DNA of 64,000 bases, taken from the NCBI GenBank assembly GCA_963819885.1, contig CAWFXV010000030.1, positions 62,001-126,000 of the forward strand, written 5' to 3'. Positions 1 to 7,897 of the stretch are shown piece by piece. The stretch comes from JACVRX01 sp963819885 (GTDB lineage Bacteria > Actinomycetota > Actinomycetes > Jiangellales > Jiangellaceae). Positions within the stretch are counted from its first letter, which is position 1. Every line of letters starts with the position of its first letter. The notes below the pieces were generated by a model. The model saw only the letters and a list, made by a program, of their open reading frames with translations, made no database searches and was not told the origin of the DNA. The position numbers were made by a program, and so were the translations under genes.

Positions 1-97
1 CCGGCTCGGATCTCCGGCGAGTACGACAATCCCCGACGGATGGTTTGTACAGCGCTGTGATCGGAGCTGTCACCAACGCTCGACGTCGACAGCGCGC

Positions 98-1939
98 TCA
101 CCTGGCCATCTCCTCGCCAGCGAGCAGGTCGTCGTCCTCGTCGGCCCGCAAAGCGGCTCGCTCGGCGGCGTCGCGTTCATAGGCGGTGAGCAGATTGCGA
201 TAACCCGCCGACGACACCATGAGTTCCTCGTGTGTCCCGCGCGCCGTGATGCGGCCGTGTTCGACGTAGACGACCTCGTCGGCCAGGGCAATGGTGGCCC
301 GCCGATACGCCACCACGACCACTGTGGCCGGCAGCTCCGTTGACCGTAGTCCGGCCAGGATGCGTCGCTCGACCTCTGGGTCGACCGCGCTCGTCGCGTC
401 GTCGAGGACCAACAGCCGGGGTCGGCGCACGACCGCACGCGCGAGGACGAGACGTTGTCGTTGGCCGCCGGAGAGGGTTGCGCCGCGCTCGCCGACTATC
501 GAGTCCAACCCGTCGGGCAACGCCGCGACGAACCGGCTTGCCTGTGCCACGTGCAGGGCGGCCCAGACCTCGTCATCAGTTGACGGTAGACCCAAGGTCA
601 CGTTCTCCCGCACGCTGTCCTCGAACACGAACGCCTGCTGGAACACCAGCGCTGCGGAGCCGGCGACCTCGCCGCGAGCCAGCCGTCGGACATCGACCTG
701 GTCGAGGAGAACCGCGCCGGTATGCGGATCCACCAGCCGGACAAGCAGGCCGGCGAGGCTCGACTTGCCCGAGCCGGTCGGTCCCACTACTGCCACGGTG
801 CGGCCCGGCGCCACGTCCAGGGTGAGCCCGTGCAATACGTCGCGGGTGCCGACGTAGGCGAAGGACACGTCGCGGACCCCGAGAACGGCCGGATCCGTCG
901 TGTCCGGGAGCACGGCGTCGCCGTATGGCAGAGCACCGCTGACCCGCAGGACCTGCTCGACCCGTCGCCATCCGACGACTGCGCGAGGCAACTCGCCCAG
1001 AACCCAGCCGATCGCCCGGACCGGAAAGGCCACCACCATCAGCAGATACGCGACGGAGACGACGGCCCCCGGGTCGAGGGTCCCGGCGGCGATCCGAACA
1101 GACCCCATCACCAGCACGGCGAGGACCCCGAAACTGGGCAGCGCCTCGAGCACCGGATCGAAGGCGCCCCTGACTCGACCCACGGCGACGTTCGCGTCTC
1201 GTAGTTCCTGGGCCACGGCGGCGAACCGGGCGGTCTCGTCGGCTTCGCGGCCCAGCGCCTTGACCACCAGCGCGCCGTCGAAGGACTCGTGTGCGATGCC
1301 GGACAACTCTCCTTTCAGCGCCTGCGCCCGGGTCGCGAGCGGGGACAGCCGCCGCTGGTACAGCAGGTTGATCAGCAGGATCGCCGGGAAGACGAGCAGC
1401 CCGATGGCGGCCAGGACCGGGTCGGTGAGCACCATCGATACGACCGCGAATGCCAGCATGAAGAACACCCCGATCGCCATCGGGAACGGCGCGATCGGGT
1501 ACCAGCTCGCCTCGACGTCGGCGTTGGCGTTCGACAGCAGCACGCCAGTCGGGTGCTGGTGGTGCCAGGACAGCGGCAATCCGAGATACCGGCGCGTGAC
1601 TTGGCGTCGATATGAGGCCTGCAGGCGGTACTGCATCACACCGGCGTAGTAGCGACGGACGACGATCCCGGTGGCCTTGAGCGTCGATACCCCGATGATG
1701 GCCAGTGCCGCCAGCCCGAGTGCGGTCGTCGTCGTCTGACCCTGCTGAAACGCCGGCACGATGACGTCGTCGGTGATCAGGCCGATCACCGCGGCCGCCA
1801 GCCCCGTCATCACGCCGTACAGGGCGCTACCCGCGACCGCCACGCCGAAGATCGCTGGCTCGTCCCGGATGCCACGCCCGAGCACGCGAAATCCCTCGCG
1901 CAGGGTCACCTGATCTGATTGGTCGGTCACTGTTGTCAT
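98..1939 (-). CDS. ABC transporter, fused permease and ATP-binding protein
   Basis: Half-transporter of the exporter (MsbA/MDR-like) type: an N-terminal six-helix membrane domain (about residues 20-310) followed by a nucleotide-binding domain. Visible ATPase motifs are Walker A GPTGSGKSS, the ABC signature LSGGQRQR and Walker B LLVLDDATSAVD. It probably works as a homo- or heterodimer in the cytoplasmic membrane; the substrate cannot be told from sequence. ATG at 1939 is chosen because AGGTGAGA lies just before it; a GTG two codons upstream (1945) is also possible. Its 5' end faces the divergent gene at 1975 across about 35 bp. The 97 bases beyond its stop, to the window edge, show nothing I can support. 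Confidence 0.9.
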   Translation of the reverse strand: MTTVTDQSDQVTLREGFRVLGRGIRDEPAIFGVAVAGSALYGVMTGLAAAVIGLITDDVIVPAFQQGQTTTTALGLAALAIIGVSTLKATGIVVRRYYAGVMQYRLQASYRRQVTRRYLGLPLSWHHQHPTGVLLSNANADVEASWYPIAPFPMAIGVFFMLAFAVVSMVLTDPVLAAIGLLVFPAILLINLLYQRRLSPLATRAQALKGELSGIAHESFDGALVVKALGREADETARFAAVAQELRDANVAVGRVRGAFDPVLEALPSFGVLAVLVMGSVRIAAGTLDPGAVVSVAYLLMVVAFPVRAIGWVLGELPRAVVGWRRVEQVLRVSGALPYGDAVLPDTTDPAVLGVRDVSFAYVGTRDVLHGLTLDVAPGRTVAVVGPTGSGKSSLAGLLVRLVDPHTGAVLLDQVDVRRLARGEVAGSAALVFQQAFVFEDSVRENVTLGLPSTDDEVWAALHVAQASRFVAALPDGLDSIVGERGATLSGGQRQRLVLARAVVRRPRLLVLDDATSAVDPEVERRILAGLRSTELPATVVVVAYRRATIALADEVVYVEHGRITARGTHEELMVSSAGYRNLLTAYERDAAERAALRADEDDDLLAGEEMAR

Positions 1940-1974
1940 TCTCACCTGTGCGCTCCCGGCATAGCCTCCCGGTC

Positions 1975-2610
1975 ATGACCGCTTTCGCCCGCCGCGAACG
2001 CCGCGCCTTGTGCGAGACCTTGCGCCGCGTCGGGCCGGATGCCCCGACCCTGTGCGAAGGCTGGCAGGCTCGCGACCTGGCCGCGCACCTCGTGCTGCGC
2101 GAGACTCGCCCGGTCGCAGCGGCCGGAATCGTGCTGCCACCGATCGCGGCATGGACCGACCGGGTCCGGCGCTCGCTGGCCGATCGGCCCTGGCCGGAGC
2201 TGGTCCGTCGCGTCCAGAGGCCGCCGTTCTGGACGCCGTTCTCCTGGTCGCCCATCGAGGAAGCCGTCAATCTCACCGAGAACTTCGTCCATCACGAAGA
2301 CGTGCTGCGCGCCCAACCGGACTGGGCCGAGCCACGGTCACTGGACCCCGACTACGAGGAGTCGTTGTGGAATTCGCTGGTGGCTCGAAACCGGTTCTTC
2401 TTCCGGCACGCACCGGTCGCGGTCACGTTCCGACGACCTGACGGGACGACGTTCGCGGCACGTCAAACCAGTGACGGCGGCAGCGGAGTCGTCTTGGCCG
2501 GGCGACCCGGTGAGCTGTTGATGTACGCCTTCGGCCGCCGACAAGACGCACGCCTCGAGGTGCTCGGAGCCGAAGCGGACGTTGCCGCGTTCAAACGGGT
2601 CTACCGGTAA
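1975..2610 (+). CDS. TIGR03085-like protein, mycothiol-dependent maleylpyruvate isomerase fold
   Basis: A 211-residue protein of the DinB/mycothiol-dependent isomerase superfamily. The N-terminus (FARRERRALCETL, then TLCEGWQARDLAAHLVLRE) matches the pattern of actinobacterial TIGR03085 proteins, in which the His in DLAAHL and a later His (NFVHHEDVLRA) are presumed metal ligands. Function is unproven in the family; a mycothiol-linked or metal-dependent role is inference. ATG at 1975 is preferred over an in-frame GTG 14 codons upstream because family members begin at this point. It is divergent from the ABC transporter and convergent with hisF, ending 9 bp from its stop. Confidence 0.8.
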   Translation: MTAFARRERRALCETLRRVGPDAPTLCEGWQARDLAAHLVLRETRPVAAAGIVLPPIAAWTDRVRRSLADRPWPELVRRVQRPPFWTPFSWSPIEEAVNLTENFVHHEDVLRAQPDWAEPRSLDPDYEESLWNSLVARNRFFFRHAPVAVTFRRPDGTTFAARQTSDGGSGVVLAGRPGELLMYAFGRRQDARLEVLGAEADVAAFKRVYR

Positions 2611-2619
2611 CACCTGCTG

Positions 2620-3381
2620 TCACCGGACTGAATGGCCCGCCTCGTCGAGCACCTGTTTGACGGCACCGATGCGCAGGGTGCCGAAGTGGAAGACGCTCGC
2701 GGCGAGCACCGCGTCGGCACCGGCCTCGATTGCAGGCGCGAAGTGTTCGAGGGCGCCGGCGCCACCGCTGGCGATCACCGGGACCGTCACCTCTTCGGCC
2801 ACTGCAGCGATCATCGGCAGGTCGAAGCCCGTGCGGGTGCCGTCAGCGTCGACAGAGTTGAGCAGGATCTCCCCGGCGCCGAGTGACACCGCCCGGGCAG
2901 CCCATTCGACCGCGTCGATACCGGCTCCACGCCGGCCGCCGTGGGTGGTCACCTCGAAGCCCGACGGCGTATCTGCGCCACGCCGTGCGTCCACGGACAA
3001 GACGAGCACCTGGGCGCCGAACCGGTCGGCAATCTCACCGATCAACTCGGCACGTCCGACCGCCGCCGTGTTCACGCCGACCTTGTCTGCGCCAGCGCGC
3101 AGCAGCCGGTCGACGTCGTCGACGTTTCGCACCCCACCCCCGACGGTGAGCGGGATGAACACCTGCTCGGCAGTTCTGGAGACGACGTCGTATGTCGTGG
3201 TTCGGTTGTCACTTGACGCGGTGATGTCGAGGAACAGCAGCTCGTCGGCTCCTTCGGCGTCATACGCCCGAGCCATCTCGACCGGGTCGCCGGCGTCGAC
3301 GAGGTCGGTGAACCGGATACCCTTCACGACCCGGCCGGCATCGACGTCCAAGCAGGGAATGACGCGGACCGCGACGCTCAT
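2620..3381 (-). CDS. hisF: Imidazole glycerol phosphate synthase cyclase subunit HisF
   Basis: A 253-residue (beta/alpha)8 barrel. With HisH it converts PRFAR plus ammonia from glutamine into IGP and AICAR, in the cytoplasm, in histidine biosynthesis. The N-terminus VRVIPCLDVDAGRVVKG carries the catalytic Asp12; the second catalytic Asp lies in VLSVDARRG. Phosphate-binding glycines are in NSVDADGTRTGFD and VIASGGAG. ATG 3381 is the real start (an open frame continues 47 codons further up but is non-homologous); it overlaps the RidA stop by 4 bases (ATGA). It is the last gene of the his operon seen here. Confidence 0.97.
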   Translation of the reverse strand: MSVAVRVIPCLDVDAGRVVKGIRFTDLVDAGDPVEMARAYDAEGADELLFLDITASSDNRTTTYDVVSRTAEQVFIPLTVGGGVRNVDDVDRLLRAGADKVGVNTAAVGRAELIGEIADRFGAQVLVLSVDARRGADTPSGFEVTTHGGRRGAGIDAVEWAARAVSLGAGEILLNSVDADGTRTGFDLPMIAAVAEEVTVPVIASGGAGALEHFAPAIEAGADAVLAASVFHFGTLRIGAVKQVLDEAGHSVR

Positions 3382-3770
3382 CCACCCACTCCCGGCTGGT
3401 AGGCGACGGCCTCGATCTCCACCAGCATCCGTGGGTCGATGAGTGCGGACACCTCGACCATCGACGTCGCAGGCATCGTCTCGCCGAAAATCTCGCCGTG
3501 AGCGCGCCCGTACTCCTCCCACCGGGAGATGTCGGTGACGAAGATCCGGGTGCGGACGACGTCGGCTAGCGACGCGCCCACCTTCTCCAATGCCCAGCCG
3601 ATGTTGCGGATCGCCTGAGTCGTCTGTGCGTATGCGTCGCCCTCGTGGACCACCTCACCGTCGATGATCGACGTGCATCCGGTCACCCACACGTGGTCGC
3701 CGGCGGCGACTGCCCTGCTGTACCCGACGACTTGCTCCCACGGTGCCGCCGATGAGACCCGGCGGATCAT
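3378..3770 (-). CDS. RidA/YjgF/YER057c family protein
   Basis: A 130-residue RidA-family protein. The family forms trimers, and many members hydrolyse reactive enamine/imine intermediates released by PLP enzymes. The C-terminal MPATSMVEVSALIDPRMLVEIEAVAY is the family signature, with the substrate-carboxylate-binding Arg in DPRMLVEIEA. It sits between priA and hisF with 4-base overlaps at both ends, so it is almost certainly co-translated with them; a RidA gene at this spot recurs in actinobacterial his operons. Exact substrate unknown. Confidence 0.85.
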   Translation of the reverse strand: MIRRVSSAAPWEQVVGYSRAVAAGDHVWVTGCTSIIDGEVVHEGDAYAQTTQAIRNIGWALEKVGASLADVVRTRIFVTDISRWEEYGRAHGEIFGETMPATSMVEVSALIDPRMLVEIEAVAYQPGVGG

Positions 3771-4489
3771 CTGGCCGACGCCAGCGCCTGCGGGAGCGTG
3801 AAAGCCCCGGCGTACAGCGCCTTGCCCACGATGGCGCCCTCGACCCCCAGTGGGACGAGCGACCTCAGCGCCGCGATGTCACGCAGGCCCGCCACCCCGC
3901 CGCTCGCGATCACCGGGCGGTCGGTCTTTTCACACACCGAGCGCAGCAGGGTCAGGTTGGGCCCGGTCAGCGTGCCGTCCCTGCTGACGTCGGTGACGAC
4001 ATATCGAGCGCAGCCGTCGCGGTCGAGCCGATCGAGGACCTCCCACAAATCTCCGCCCTCGCGGGTCCACCCACGCGCGGCCAATGTCGTCCCTCGAACG
4101 TCCAGTCCGACCGCGATCTTGTCTCCGTACCGGACAATCGCGCTGGCCGTCCAGTCGGGATCCTCGAGAGCTGCGGTGCCCACGTTGACGCGTGCGCACC
4201 CCGTTGCCAGGGCGTCCTGCAGGGATGTGTCGTCGCGAATGCCGCCTGACACCTCCACGGCGACATCTAGCCGGCCGACGACCTCGGCAACCAACTCTCG
4301 GTTCGACCCCCGCCCGAAAGCGGCGTCCAGGTCCACCAGGTGGATCCACTCAGCCCCGGCCGCCTGCCAGGCCAGTGCAGCATCCAGCGGAGCTCCGTAG
4401 ACCGTCTCCGTGCCGGCTTCCCCCCGAACCAACCGCACCGCCTGCCCGTTCGCCACATCCACAGCGGGCAGCAACACCAGCCTGGTCAT
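3767..4489 (-). CDS. priA: Phosphoribosyl isomerase A (HisA/TrpF-type PriA)
   Basis: A (beta/alpha)8 barrel of 240 residues isomerising ProFAR to PRFAR in histidine synthesis. In actinobacteria the orthologue also does the TrpF step (PRA to CdRP) in tryptophan synthesis; no trpF is visible here, but the window is too small to argue from that. Catalytic Asp11 is in LLPAVDVANGQAV and the second Asp is in VVTDVSRDGTLTGPN. ATG 4489 is chosen over GTG 4498 because AAGGTG stands six bases before it and homologues start there. It follows a 330-bp gap after the methyltransferase gene and heads the priA-ridA-hisF subgroup. Confidence 0.93.
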   Translation of the reverse strand: MTRLVLLPAVDVANGQAVRLVRGEAGTETVYGAPLDAALAWQAAGAEWIHLVDLDAAFGRGSNRELVAEVVGRLDVAVEVSGGIRDDTSLQDALATGCARVNVGTAALEDPDWTASAIVRYGDKIAVGLDVRGTTLAARGWTREGGDLWEVLDRLDRDGCARYVVTDVSRDGTLTGPNLTLLRSVCEKTDRPVIASGGVAGLRDIAALRSLVPLGVEGAIVGKALYAGAFTLPQALASAR

Positions 4490-4500
4490 GGGCAGCACCT

Positions 4501-4555
4501 TGATCCATGGATGGTTCTAGGGCCTATCACCCCAAAATAGCTCCGTGGATCATGA
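4501..4555. repeat. 55-bp palindromic repeat, copy A
   Basis: Imperfect palindrome with outer arms TGATCCATGG and CTCCGTGGATCA around a central part containing CCAAAA. A second 55-bp copy lies at 49860-49914 and matches at about 42 of 55 positions, with identical last 15 bases. Copy A lies 11 bp upstream of the priA start, inside its presumed promoter region. It looks like a REP/MITE-type dispersed element. Confidence 0.6.
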
Positions 4556-4703
4556 GCTCGCCGAGTGCTGGGTTCATGAAGTCGTGATCGAAGTCGGATT
4601 ACTGGCGTTGCAGCCCCACCAATCATCCTTCGATCATCGATCCGGCGGGCAGCTGCCGCGGCGGTGGGAAGAACGCACTGAGGGAGCACGGCAGGGAGGG
4701 GCT

Positions 4704-4802
4704 GGGTGGTTTTGTCCGGGAGGCTAATCCCGAACCTCGGGTACAAATCGAAGGGCGAGACCAGCATCGAGAGCACACGTGGCCTCCCGGACAGAACCAC
4801 CC
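4704..4802. repeat. Long inverted repeat, 20-bp arms
   Basis: Left arm 4704-4723 (GGGTGGTTTTGTCCGGGAGG) and right arm 4783-4802 (CCTCCCGGACAGAACCACCC) pair at 19 of 20 positions around a 59-bp loop. It fills most of the 337-bp gap between the methyltransferase stop and priA. The loop contains no convincing reading frame. It could be a small non-autonomous element or an mRNA structure in the his transcript; the rest of this gap shows nothing else I can name. Confidence 0.55.
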
Positions 4803-4826
4803 TGCGCCGCCCTTCCCGCGGAACCA

Positions 4827-5570
4827 CTACGCGACCTTCACGGCGCGGAAGCGGAGCCGCCGGTAGTCCGCCCACCACGCGTCGTCGCGCCAGAGCTGAG
4901 GCCGGGCGATATCGGCGGCCCGGGCGAGTACGTCGGACGGCACGTCGGCAAGAACACCGCCGGCGAACATCTGCAACCACCCGGCGAGCCCGTCGGCGCC
5001 AGCCAGCCGGGTGGGTCGGTCGCGGAAGTCGAGTTCGCGAATCTCGAAGCCAGCGTCTTCGAGCATGGCCGCGTACTGCGCTGGCGATGGAAAGACCCAC
5101 GGCCATTGTCGTTCGGGCAGACCAGCCTCGCGGCAGGCCTGGTCGACGGCCCCCGTGACGGAAGCGACGTTGCCTGTGGCGCCCATCTCGGCGACGAACC
5201 GGCCGCCACCGCGAAGCGCGTCGGACACGCAGCCGAGGACCTCGACCGACGAGGGCATCCAGTGCAGGGCCGCATTGGAGAACACGGCGTCGACCGGCCG
5301 CTCGACGGTGAAGTCGTGCGCGTCGGCTACTCGCAGATCGGCGTCGGGAAGCCGGTGCCTGGCTGCCTCGATCATGGTCGGGTCGGAATCGATGCCGATG
5401 ACGGTCGCACCGGTGCCGGCTATCTTCGCCGCCAGCTCGCCGGTGCCGCAGCCAAGATCGAGGATGGTTTCGCCAGCCTGTGCGTCCAGCCAGTCCAGCA
5501 GCTCGGCTCCGTAGGCGGAGACAAAAGCGAAGTCCCGGTCGTAGGCCCGGGTGTCCCAGCCCTCGGTCAC
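4827..5570 (-). CDS. Class I SAM-dependent methyltransferase (trans-aconitate methyltransferase-like)
   Basis: A 247-residue Rossmann-fold methyltransferase. Motif I is ILDLGCGTGELAAKIAG, the acidic end of beta-2 is VIGIDSDP, and VFSNAALHWMPS is the post-motif seen in Tam-like trans-aconitate/biotin-type methyltransferases. The substrate cannot be assigned. The start is GTG 5570, overlapping the hisH stop as GTGA, so it is translationally coupled to hisH even though it has no known role in histidine synthesis. A 337-bp gap with repeats follows it. Confidence 0.85.
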   Translation of the reverse strand: MTEGWDTRAYDRDFAFVSAYGAELLDWLDAQAGETILDLGCGTGELAAKIAGTGATVIGIDSDPTMIEAARHRLPDADLRVADAHDFTVERPVDAVFSNAALHWMPSSVEVLGCVSDALRGGGRFVAEMGATGNVASVTGAVDQACREAGLPERQWPWVFPSPAQYAAMLEDAGFEIRELDFRDRPTRLAGADGLAGWLQMFAGGVLADVPSDVLARAADIARPQLWRDDAWWADYRRLRFRAVKVA

Positions 5571-6208
5571 GTCTTCAACCCTCTCACCCAGGTCTCGAGC
5601 AGCGCGGCGCCGGCGTCACCGGACTTCTCGGGGTGGAACTGGGTCGCTGACAACACGCCGTTCTCCACCGCGGCGATGAAACGGTCGCTGTCGTGCTCGG
5701 TCCAGCTGACCAGTGGCGGGTGCAGCCGCTGCGGTGGCGGCATCACCCAGTGCCGGACGCCATAGGAGTGGACGAAGTAGAACCGCGCATCCTCGACGCC
5801 GGCGAACAACACCGACCCGGATGCGACGTCGACGGTGTTCCAGCCCATGTGCGGCAAAGGACAGGCATCGAGCCGCTCGACCACGCCGGGCCACTCCCCC
5901 AAGCCATCGGTCTGCACCCCGTGTTCGATGCCGCGGTCGAAGAACACCTGCATCCCGACACAGATGCCGAGCACTGGGCGCCCACCGGCCAGCCGGCGGT
6001 CGACGACCTGGTCACCATGCACCGATCGCAGTCCAGCGGCACACGCGGCAAATGCCCCGACACCCGGGACCACCAGGCCATCCGCATCGGCGGCGGTGGC
6101 ACGGTCCGCCGTCAGCGTCACCTCGGCTCCTACCCGCTCCAACGCTCGCACGGCGGACCGAACGTTGCCCGAGCCGTAGTCGAGCACCACCACACTGGGA
6201 CCGCTCAT
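5567..6208 (-). CDS. hisH: Imidazole glycerol phosphate synthase glutaminase subunit HisH
   Basis: A 213-residue class I glutamine amidotransferase that feeds ammonia to HisF. The nucleophile is Cys83 in GICVGMQ; the His-Glu pair is in TQFHPEKSG near the C-terminus; the oxyanion-loop region is PGVGAF. ATG 6208 begins the conserved VVVLDYGSGN strand; an open frame extends 52 codons further but is non-homologous antisense to hisB. It lies 19 bp after hisB, and its partner hisF is four genes downstream. Confidence 0.96.
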   Translation of the reverse strand: MSGPSVVVLDYGSGNVRSAVRALERVGAEVTLTADRATAADADGLVVPGVGAFAACAAGLRSVHGDQVVDRRLAGGRPVLGICVGMQVFFDRGIEHGVQTDGLGEWPGVVERLDACPLPHMGWNTVDVASGSVLFAGVEDARFYFVHSYGVRHWVMPPPQRLHPPLVSWTEHDSDRFIAAVENGVLSATQFHPEKSGDAGAALLETWVRGLKT

Positions 6209-6227
6209 GTCGGTTTGACGATCCGGC

Positions 6228-6830
6228 TCACAGCCTGCCCTTTGTCGAGGGCACGCCGCCCTCCCGCGGGTCCAACGCGACAGCGTCGCGAAGCGCCCGA
6301 GCAACCGCCTTGAACTGCGCCTCGGCAATGTGATGCGGGTCTCGGCCAGCGATGACTCGCACATGCAGCGCCAGCTGCCCGTGAAATGCCACCGTCTCCA
6401 AAACGTGCCGGGTGAGTGACCCAGGAAAGTGGCCGCCGATCAGTGCATAATCCTGGCCGGGCGGCTCACCGGTGTGCACACAGTACGGCCGGCCGGCAAC
6501 GTCGATGGCCACTTGGACCAGCGCTTCGTCGAGTGGGACGAGCGCGTCGCCGAAGCGCCGGATACCGACCTTGTCGCCGAGCGCATCGTGCATGGCCTGG
6601 CCGAGCACGATCGCAACGTCCTCGACGGTGTGGTGCACGTCCACTGCTACGTCGCCCTTCGCGGTCACCGCGACGTCGATCAGCGAATGCCGGGAGAAGG
6701 CCGCAAGCATGTGGTCATAGAACGGAACGCCGGTCTCGATGTCGTTGTGCCCGGAGCCGTCGAGGTCGAGCTCGACGACGACCCGGCTCTCCGTGGTAGC
6801 GCGCTCGACGTGTGCCGTCCGCCTGGTCAC
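6228..6830 (-). CDS. hisB: Imidazoleglycerol-phosphate dehydratase HisB
   Basis: A 200-residue monofunctional dehydratase (IGP to imidazole acetol phosphate), Mn-dependent and oligomeric in the family. Metal-binding motifs are visible: DHMLAAFSRHS, VHHTVEDVAIVLGQA, and the C-terminal HHIAEAQFKAVARALRDA. The start is GTG 6830, overlapping the hisC stop as GTGA. No phosphatase domain is fused, so histidinol-phosphate phosphatase must be encoded elsewhere. Confidence 0.96.
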   Translation of the reverse strand: MTRRTAHVERATTESRVVVELDLDGSGHNDIETGVPFYDHMLAAFSRHSLIDVAVTAKGDVAVDVHHTVEDVAIVLGQAMHDALGDKVGIRRFGDALVPLDEALVQVAIDVAGRPYCVHTGEPPGQDYALIGGHFPGSLTRHVLETVAFHGQLALHVRVIAGRDPHHIAEAQFKAVARALRDAVALDPREGGVPSTKGRL

Positions 6831-7897
6831 CGCATCACCTCCACCACAGCAGCGCGGAATGCGGCCATTTCCGTCGGCGTGCCGACTGTCACGCGCAGGA
6901 AGCCCTCCGGTCCGGTCTCCCGGACGAGGATTCCGCGGTCGAGCAGGCTCTGCCAGACGCCGTGCCGGTCAGAGAACCTCCCGACGAGAACGAAGTTGGC
7001 ATCGGAATCAGGAACGGTCAGCCCCTGGTCGCGTAGCCACCGGGTGAGCTCGTCGCGATCGGTGCGAATCGCCTCGACCTTCGCGAGCAGCTCGTGCGTG
7101 TGCGCGAGCGCGACCCTGGCGACTGCCTGGGTGAGCGCCGACAGGTGGTACGGAAGCCGAACCACCTGGATCGCCGAGACGATGTCGGGCGCGGCGGCCA
7201 GGTAGCCCAGGCGCGCACCGGCGAATGCAAAGGCCTTGCTCATCGTGCGCACGACAACCAGCCGCGGGTGACGTGTCAGTAGGCTCAGGGCACTCGGGGT
7301 GCCCCTCCGCCGGAACTCGGCGTACGCCTCGTCCACGACGACGACCCCGTCGACCGCTTCATGCAGTGCCGTCACGAGTGACAGCGGCAGCGCGGTGCCG
7401 GTCGGGTTGTTCGGCGAGGCGAGCAGCACGACGCTCGGCTGATGCCTGTCCACCTGCTCGAGAGCATGGGTCAGGTCGATGCCGAAGTCCTCATCGCGCC
7501 GCCCCGTCACCCAGCTCGTCGCCGTGTCGCGGGCGTACTGCGGATACATCGAGTAGGTCGGCGCAAAGGACAGTGCCGTCCGGCCGGGTCCGCCGAAGGC
7601 CTGCAGCAATTGCAACATGACCTCGTTGGATCCGTTGGCGGCCCACACTCGCGACTGGTCCAGCCCATGGCCCAGGTAAGTAGCAAGGTCGCGGCGTAGC
7701 GCGACGGCGTCCCTGTCTGGATACCGGTTCAGGCCGCGTACGGCGTCGGCAACGGCTTCCGCCGCGGAGGCGACCAGTGCCTCCGACGGCGGATACGGGT
7801 TCTCGTTGACGTTGAGCCGGACCGCCACGTCGAGCATTGGTGCGCCGTACGGTCTCAGGCCGCGCAACTCCGCACGCAGCGGAAGCGTGCTTCCCAT
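6827..7897 (-). CDS. hisC: Histidinol-phosphate aminotransferase HisC
   Basis: A 356-residue fold-type I PLP aminotransferase converting imidazole acetol phosphate plus glutamate to histidinol phosphate. It begins LRAELRGLRPYGAP and continues LNVNENPYPPS. The PLP lysine is in TMSKAFAFAGARLGY, with VVDEAYAEF supplying the pyridine-binding Asp region and SPNNPTGT the carboxylate-side loop. ATG 7897 shares one base with the hisD stop (TGATG), which supports it over more distal in-frame starts. It ends in a 4-base overlap with hisB. Confidence 0.96.
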   Translation of the reverse strand: MGSTLPLRAELRGLRPYGAPMLDVAVRLNVNENPYPPSEALVASAAEAVADAVRGLNRYPDRDAVALRRDLATYLGHGLDQSRVWAANGSNEVMLQLLQAFGGPGRTALSFAPTYSMYPQYARDTATSWVTGRRDEDFGIDLTHALEQVDRHQPSVVLLASPNNPTGTALPLSLVTALHEAVDGVVVVDEAYAEFRRRGTPSALSLLTRHPRLVVVRTMSKAFAFAGARLGYLAAAPDIVSAIQVVRLPYHLSALTQAVARVALAHTHELLAKVEAIRTDRDELTRWLRDQGLTVPDSDANFVLVGRFSDRHGVWQSLLDRGILVRETGPEGFLRVTVGTPTEMAAFRAAVVEVMR

